A stretch of DNA of 43,190 bases from Ichthyophonus hoferi (taxonomy: Eukaryota > Opisthokonta > Ichthyosporea > Ichthyophonida > Ichthyophonidae), in the NCBI GenBank assembly GCA_002751075.1, contig NAOQ01000190.1:44843-88032 (forward strand), in the 5' to 3' direction. The position numbers and the translations under genes are program-made. How positions within the stretch are numbered: position 1 is the stretch's first letter; every line of letters begins with the position of its first letter. Positions 37,401 to 43,190 of the stretch are shown piece after piece. The notes under the pieces were generated by a model. That model searched no databases and was not told where the DNA came from. It saw only the letters and a program-made list of their open reading frames with translations.

Positions 37401-40400
37401 ATACATACATATATACATACATATATACATACATATACTAATTCTTTGTATTGTATTGTACAGATTGCCATGGTAAACCGTTTACATTTAATGTTCCAAT
37501 GGGTGAGGAGCTTCCAGAAAAAGGGTTTTGTTCCCATGGTAAGATAATCTAATCTGCTATACACCTCTTTCTGGTGAGTATTTATATATACATTTATATA
37601 TCCAAGAAAAGGCAGTTGGGCATACCTTACAATGAGAAAAACTATAACATGAAATGGTATGGTATTTTAAAATCGTCCGTGTATGTAATGACACAATTGT
37701 TTTTCTGACTTTTATTTGTATTATATTTGTATTATAGTTTTATTTGCATAAATTTACTTATTCAGTTCAATACACCGAATAATATAAGGATATGTATATA
37801 CATTTTCCAAATAAGCAGATGTATGGAAAAACATAGAACCACGATATATATATATATATATACCAAAAGATTTATTTGTGTTTACAGACAGATGCCTATA
37901 CATAAATATACTCACAAAGATATATATATACATGGCGTGATATTCTTTATGCAGTGTATGTACAATTAGATCATATGTCATATACTGGAAAATTGTATTT
38001 GTTAACAATAGGTATGCTCATTGACCAATGCATTTACTACCTCCTTGGAGGTTTTTGATTGTGGAACATATGCCTATAAAGAATATTTTATATTGTTTTA
38101 GTGTAATATCAATGGGTTTTAGGCCATATGTATTCTCCTCTCAGGATGTGTTATTGTTACAACGTCTAGGATGTCTGACACATTGGAAATTAACTGTGAA
38201 GAGGAAAGAAAAAAACATTATGATCTCCAATCAATTGAGCTAAAGATATAAGGAGATTATAAAGTGAATACACCATACAAACCAACAGGTTTCCAATTTT
38301 TACAACAGATACATTAACCATTTGACTGACTGTTGCCCATTTACAGATGAGGATATATTCCAACCACCCAACCCTCAGCCTGATACAAGTATTATTGTGA
38401 AGGCAGACAGTAAGCGATTAGAACGCCTCTCCCCTTTTACCCCATGGAACGGGAAGGAAATGGAATGGCTGACTGTATTACTTAAAGTAAAGGGGAAATG
38501 TACTACGGATCATATTAGTGCGGCTGGGCCTTGGCTTAAGTATAAAGTATGTGTAAATGCATCATATCTATTTATATGTACGTAAAGGTGTTGGCTTTAT
38601 TTTACAAAGGTAGAAGTTGTTTTCCATGATAGGGATTATGTGCCAATAGCGGGGAGATATTATTGAAGAAAAAGCAAGATATATAGAATGACAATAGATA
38701 AGAGCAACATAATTCTAATAACGTTATACGTGCATACAGTTATAAACAAATGTTAAACAAATTTAAGACCAAATCATAGTCAATGATAAAGTCTGTTTAA
38801 TAGAAAGCAACACACTTAGTAAAGGAGGGATATGAAAATAAATACAAAACAATGAATATAGGTTATGCGTTATTGGCTATAAGAGAGATAGAAGAAAGAA
38901 GGTCCAGTAATAAAGGAGTTCAAATCTGCATTGCATGGGTCAAATTATTTATTTACCCACTGGAGTCTAAGCAACAAATACTCATAGATCAATACCTATT
39001 TAATATTAGATTTATTTTTTAATAGTTATCTCAGTATGCGTGGGACATCGTATCTGTTTTATAGTTATTTGGTATGACTTAATATGATATAATTATGTAT
39101 ATGTTGTTAATGGCAAAAAAATGTAATGCTAACTTGGATGGGCTATTAAAAAAAGGGTACAGGGAAAGAAATATTTAGAAATAGAAATAAAAAGACAATC
39201 TTAGAGAAATAAGCGAAAAGGAAAATTAACATGAGAAGATGAAACATTAACCTTACCTTGCCATACATACTGACAGGGACACCTAAATAACATATCTGAG
39301 AATACACTGATTGGTGCAATAAACGAGGAGAATGATCAGGCCAACAAAGTCTTTAATATATATACAAACAAGGCATGGGCTCCATTGTACACTTATTAAG
39401 TTTCCCCCCATAATGCTTTTTCTTGATTTTTATCCTATTTGCTTTATGGTTTTTTATGCATTTTTAGAGGTTTCTTTTTTTATTTCTAATCTAATTCACT
39501 AGTTTTTATGTTGTCTGACCATTTATCTCTTTTAGGTTTCTTGAAAAACTTACTTTCTGCTAGTTTCTGGTCTCTTTGGACTATTTAGTATCAGATATAG
39601 TTATAAATATAAGTAAAGTCAATTTGACCATGTCCCGTGTTCCCCTCCCCCTTCCTTTATAGAGTTGATATTATTCCTTTCCTAGACATATTTATTCATC
39701 TAATGTTTTATGTATTTTTTGTTTCTTGTTTATTTTTTGAGACCAATAAAATCTAAATATATATACTAATAATGTACGGTTGAGAAAACAGTATGATACA
39801 GTGCCTACTGTGGCCAGGGAATACAAAAGAAGGCGTCAGGGTTGGGTGGTGATTGGTGATGAGAATTATGGAGAAGGAAGTGCACGTGAGCATGCAGCAA
39901 TGCAGCCTCGTCACCTCGGAGGATGTATCATTATAGCCCGCAGGTAGGCAAAAACATGTAATTGATCTAGTTAATTAATCAGAATGGTTGACAAATAGAA
40001 TTATCACTTAATGATGTAGATATATAACCACATATAAAAGTACAAGTTTGAGGTTTTTAAGTAGCAGATAAAACCGAGTCTTTAAGTAAACAGATCATAT
40101 AATTATTGATTTGATGGTGATATAGAACCAACCCTTATATAACATTTCATACAGACCTGTAGATCTTTCATATGTGATTATAACTAGCTATTTGATATTA
40201 TGATTAAATTGTCTTTAAAATTATATTGTATACTGTCATATTATACATCTGTTTTCCTTGATGTAGTTCAAGGCTTTCATACATATCTTTGTTTTTCTCT
40301 TAAAATTGGCTAAAAGATAGCTTAAAATACAGAAGAGGAGGAGGGGGAAAAGATTAGAGAGTCATTTGGGGGTTTTTCTTTAGTTATTTTTATTTAACTA

Positions 40401-40996
40401 ATTTACGGGTTAGTTTAGGTATAAAGTACACATTACTATAATTTAATTACTTTTATTCCTCCCTGTATGCCTTTTCCCTTTTCTTCCACTTCTTCCACTA
40501 TTCTTTTTTTTCCTCTAGCTTTGCACGTATTCATGAAACCAACTTAAAAAAACAAGGCATGCTACCTCTGTGGCTTGTCAACAAAAACGACTATGACCTT
40601 ATCCATCCTCGTGCCACCGTAGGAACTGGTAAGAAACATCATTATGGGTAATTGCAACTAATTTATTTATTTCAGTTATTCACTATCTTTTTCCAGCAAT
40701 ATTAAGGGTTAATTGCACTAAAAGATCATAAACCAGTTAATACAATGCTTTATCTTATTGTACTGTGGAGTGGATTTGCCATTTACATACCTTATCCTCT
40801 AATACCTTTCCCACTGCCACCCACATCAACAGTTGGTCTTCCTAACCTCAGTCCAGAATCATCAATGATGATTAAAGTGGTCAATCCAAATTACAAAACC
40901 CATCTACTCCATGTCAAGCATACCATGAGCTCTGATCAAATCAATTGGTTTAAGGCTGGTAGTGCACTAAATATGATTGCTGCCTCACAAATCTGA
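25414..40996 (+). CDS. mitochondrial-type aconitase (ACO2-like)
   Basis: Exons: 25414-25431 (tentative), 25767-26058, 26721-26852, 27579-27677, 28180-28242, 28798-28818, 29429-29539, 29774-29841, 30258-30350, 31090-31185, 31752-31848, 32608-32737, 33430-33549, 34462-34537, 35563-35682, 36586-36649, 37464-37538, 38347-38546, 39277-39372, 39792-39943, 40519-40628 and 40833-40996. Phases close to 798 residues (human ACO2: 780). The N-terminus is rich in Arg, Ser and hydrophobic residues, as for a mitochondrial presequence. Aconitase isomerises citrate and isocitrate in the TCA cycle. Fe-S ligands are present: Cys399 in GSCTN, Cys466 and Cys469 in NACGPCIGQ. So are [27 protein letters not shown] and [11 protein letters not shown]. 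Two substrate-pocket positions differ: Lys625 replaces pig Arg580 (PWLKYKGHL) and Ala688 replaces Ser643 (GEGSAREH), while catalytic Ser687 and Arg689 remain. Intron 19 appears to be GC-AG. A catabolic or altered-substrate paralogue is possible. Confidence 0.9.
30797..30942. repeat. degenerate TATAA/TAGTA pentanucleotide tract in an aconitase intron
   Basis: About 145 bp composed almost entirely of TATAA, TATAG and TAATG-like words, in the intron between exons 30258-30350 and 31090-31185. Confidence 0.8.
32221..32236. repeat. (TA)n microsatellite
   Basis: About eight TA units within an aconitase intron. Confidence 0.8.
33538..33800. repeat. 31-37-bp minisatellite overlapping the donor of an aconitase exon
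   Basis: Seven to eight tandem units resembling GTATATAATTATGATTACAA followed by CACACTATTACTAG. The first unit boundary coincides with the exon 33430-33549 donor (ACTATTGCTAG|GTATATG). The CTAG|GTATA-type donor recurs at about 33584, 33618, 33718 and 33784; other units have AT or TA at that place. Confidence 0.88.
34400..34418. repeat. (CATA)n microsatellite
   Basis: About five CATA units shortly upstream of aconitase exon 34462-34537. Confidence 0.8.
36287..36338. repeat. (TGTA)n microsatellite
   Basis: Thirteen perfect TGTA units within the aconitase intron before exon 36586-36649; the purity suggests recent expansion. Confidence 0.95.
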
Positions 40997-41395
40997 ATGT
41001 AACAATTTACACGTGGATGCATACATTGATATGCTTTCATATATTAAGATTGATATAAATATATGTATCTGTAATGCTCGCACATTGATTGTTGCCCACT
41101 GGAAAGCCCGAATTGTGTAATATATATTGTGGTATTTTGCACTGCTGAAAGTAGATTCGGCGTCCCTATCTACTACTAAATGATGCCCCTTTTCTGCTTC
41201 ACTGTACTTTGGACTTGTGGTAATTTTAAAGTCCTCAAACAATCTTGTTGATGCATCCTCGTCACTTGGGACAGAGGTGAAATGTACCTGTTGTTTTTTC
41301 TTTCCTACTGATCTCAATTTAGCTGTAGTTTCTGTGGTAGTCTTCTGTTTGAATAGTTGGACAACGGTGGAAATATTTCTTCTTTTAAATAACAT
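40985..41395 (-). CDS. hypothetical protein, antisense to the aconitase 3' end
   Basis: An uninterrupted 136-codon frame on the minus strand, long for such AT-rich DNA. The protein starts with a basic, hydroxylated N-terminus (MLFKRRNISTVVQLFKQK) that could be a mitochondrial presequence. The middle is charged and Ser-rich (SVPSDEDASTRLFEDFK) and looks coding, while the last 45 residues look less so. I do not recognise the family. The frame ends 12 bases inside the aconitase stop region, so the two genes overlap tail to tail and the aconitase 3' UTR is antisense to it. It may instead be a chance frame. Confidence 0.35.
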   Translation of the reverse strand: MLFKRRNISTVVQLFKQKTTTETTAKLRSVGKKKQQVHFTSVPSDEDASTRLFEDFKITTSPKYSEAEKGHHLVVDRDAESTFSSAKYHNIYYTIRAFQWATINVRALQIHIFISILIYESISMYASTCKLLHSDL

Positions 41396-41459
41396 TACTA
41401 CTATTACTACTTTAAACTGACAAATATTATGTAATTAATTTTATTGTTATACACTATGA

Positions 41460-41465
41460 AATAAA
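41460..41465 (+). promoter_or_regulatory. candidate polyadenylation signal of the aconitase gene
   Basis: AATAAA, about 465 nt after the aconitase stop codon, followed by a GT-rich segment. Confidence 0.45.
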
Positions 41466-41904
41466 GAACCAGGCCAAGTCTTTAATTACTGGTTATATAG
41501 TTGTTGGTTCTGTCGGATGTTTTCAGCTAGAATGTTTTCAAATACGTTTATTTATTTTTTGTTTTAATTTACATTTGATATTATTCACCTATATTGTGAT
41601 TGGCTATATATTTACCGTAATTAATTGCAATTGTGACTACTAAAAGTCACCGCAATATACTAGTAAATCCATTTAGGTAATATTAATATTAGGTATTATA
41701 ACATCTTTATGGTTTGTTTGATTTATACTGAACGGGTTTTCAGTAGAGTTTGAAAAAACTATATAAGGTCGTGATTTGTCTCATAACGGGGCCAGGAAGT
41801 TTTTGTGAATAAACGTTGAATTTTTACCTGATTGTGGATTAATCTTTTATTGATTATTTTTGGTAAGAAATAATCTTTAATAGCTAAAGTTGAATTAAGA
41901 TGTC

Positions 41905-42273
41905 ATGGTATTGAGAAGAGATCGACCAAGGAAAATTGACAAACGATCTTTGCCATTAACTCCAAAGACATTAGAGGTTGGACGTCGAATCCAAAAGAAG
42001 AAGAAGATTATAATTTTTTCTTCTGAAGACGATACATTAACCAATATAGACAAGCTACCAACGAAGCAGCACTCAGAACAATTTAGACCCACAGCAATAA
42101 GAGAGCTACTAATTACCAGCAGTAGTTCTGAAGGTAGATCAGACGATACTGATTTACCTCAAGCTAGTGGGATTTCAGATAAATTGTCAGACAGACAACC
42201 TCTGATGGACATTTGTCTGATATCAAAGAATCTACTTCTAACAGGTTCAGGTCCATACCAGTTGACCATATGA
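41905..42273 (+). CDS. unrecognised basic/Ser-rich open frame
   Basis: A 122-codon frame starting with a strongly basic segment (VLRRDRPRKIDKR, then RRIQKKKKIIIF), followed by acidic and Ser-rich parts (SSEDDTL, SSSSEGRSDD). No domain recognised. There is no splice evidence and no neighbour that suggests a role. It could be a single-exon gene, a fragment of a mobile element, or chance. Confidence 0.3.
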   Translation: MVLRRDRPRKIDKRSLPLTPKTLEVGRRIQKKKKIIIFSSEDDTLTNIDKLPTKQHSEQFRPTAIRELLITSSSSEGRSDDTDLPQASGISDKLSDRQPLMDICLISKNLLLTGSGPYQLTI

Positions 42274-42356
42274 TAAGCATTTGAGATAAGCATATTATTG
42301 AATAAGAACTCAATTCAACTGCTAACATGTCAGCAACATATTACCCAATGATCATT

Positions 42357-42436
42357 CAAAGGATCATTCTGGAACTTACTTAGTATAAGTTGTTATCAAC
42401 CAGTTGTTCAATGACTATACAAAGGATCATTCTGGA
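42357..42436. repeat. 17-bp direct repeat, 63 bp apart
   Basis: CAAAGGATCATTCTGGA occurs at 42357-42373 and 42420-42436. Both copies are preceded by a CAATGA word, so this is a decayed tandem duplication with a 63-bp unit. Confidence 0.8.
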
Positions 42437-42987
42437 TGTTGTGTCACGTATGTATCATCAATCACTATGCGTTTAATTAAATACAAATGTTCAACTCTAT
42501 TTAAAATCACTGTAAATTTTTGCTCTAGATGCACTAAACATCTGGTCCTAACTAACTACAATTAATGACATCATGTAATTACTTAATTATTATTAAAAAA
42601 TTTCAACTCCCAATTACCAAATGAAATCTCAGTCTAAACACCTTCCTAACATATAAAGATTCAATGTTATCTAAACAATGGGTATGCATAGCCCACGAGG
42701 TCTTGTTAGTAATCTTGGAACTGCTGACCCATCCCGACTTGGGTTCAAGCAGTAAGACTGAAACTGCCAACCAGGTTTATCTGGGTCAAGTGGTGAGATC
42801 TGAGCCAAATGACCTGTGTGTAATTTCTATTATGTAGCACAACATGGCTCGGGAGAAAAAGAACATTGTGGTTTAATTTAAAGGTCGAACTCAAGAATAA
42901 ACAAAAGCAGTGGAATGTATACATTGCTCTTACTTTGCTACCGAGTAGCTAGAATAAAAGTTTAGGCCTCTGCACGCTTCCACGAAA

Positions 42988-43190
42988 ATGAGTAATAAGA
43001 AGATAGATACTGATCCAGTTGATACCAGCATTCCATTTATTAATGAGTGGACTGCTCTGAAATATGATTTTGCACTAACTACACTGACGGGGTCGGCTAC
43101 CTTTGGGAGCAACACTAACGCCTGGAAGGATAATCTGAAGGTCCTCCTGGCCAGACTAAGATGCTCTAGTGTCATCCAATTTCCTCCAGC
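42988..43190 (+). CDS. partial open frame running off the right edge
   Basis: From ATG at 42988 the frame stays open for 67 codons to the window end. It begins MSNKKIDTDPVDTSIPFINE and continues with WTALKYDFALTTLTG and WKDNLKVLLARLRCSS. The composition is richer in G and C than its surroundings and looks coding. I do not recognise the protein. A host gene or the start of a retroelement structural gene are both possible. Confidence 0.45.
   Translation, partial: MSNKKIDTDPVDTSIPFINEWTALKYDFALTTLTGSATFGSNTNAWKDNLKVLLARLRCSSVIQFPP

Larger units (their letters stand above)
41470..42987. other. right-hand region, largely unassigned
   Basis: Between the aconitase gene and the right-edge frame. 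It contains a segment with promoter-like and poly(A)-like words (TATATAAGG near 41763, AATAAACG near 41809), one open frame at 41905-42273, and a 17-bp direct repeat near 42357 and 42420. The TATA-then-AATAAA arrangement is seen in long terminal repeats, but I could not define matching ends. Confidence 0.35.

Noticed and set aside
41511-41830. Possible long terminal repeat (TGTCGGA start, TATATAAGG, AATAAACG)
   Set aside because: No second copy, clear end or primer-binding site was found, so it is mentioned only as low-confidence context.
42740-42800. GGGTTCAAGC and GGTCAAGTGG, similar to tRNA B-box and A-box words
   Set aside because: They are in the wrong order for a tRNA or tRNA-derived SINE, and no cloverleaf could be drawn.

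Overview
The window is AT-rich eukaryotic nuclear DNA with multi-exon genes, GT-AG introns and many short tandem repeats. The gene content (a TENT5/FAM46-type poly(A) polymerase, a RANBP3-type Ran-binding protein, a DNAJB6-type chaperone and a mitochondrial-type aconitase) points to an animal. The AT content and divergent protein sequences fit an early-branching lineage such as a sponge, but that placement is inference. All gene models were built by eye from splice sites, phase and protein homology. Each of the four main models closes in frame from start to stop.

Layout: (1) 1-3192, mostly non-coding, with a possible partial minus-strand exon at the left edge. (2) 3193-6793, minus strand, three exons encoding a TENT5 nucleotidyltransferase fused in one continuous exon to a Pro/Ser-rich linker and ankyrin repeats. 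(3) 6794-13492, gene-free, containing a long inverted repeat whose centre is a 466-N gap. (4) 13493-17515, plus strand, eight exons of a DNAJB6-like J protein with a long polyQ-containing tail. (5) 18565-23706, minus strand, twelve coding exons of a RANBP3-like protein with FG motifs and a Ran-binding domain. (6) 25414-40996, plus strand, about 22 coding exons of an ACO2-like aconitase, with a small antisense ORF overlapping its stop codon. (7) 41400-43190, mostly unassigned, with two unrecognised ORFs, one running off the right edge.

The most notable points are: the TENT5-ankyrin fusion; the aconitase, which keeps the Fe-S cysteines and most active-site residues but has Lys and Ala at the positions of pig Arg580 and Ser643; a 21-nt microexon that encodes the catalytic DSH motif of that aconitase; and a recurring pattern in which intronic tandem repeats start inside an exon and copy the splice site. 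The last is seen clearly at three junctions in two genes, and weakly at a fourth. The genes do not form a pathway; they look like independent housekeeping or regulatory loci.
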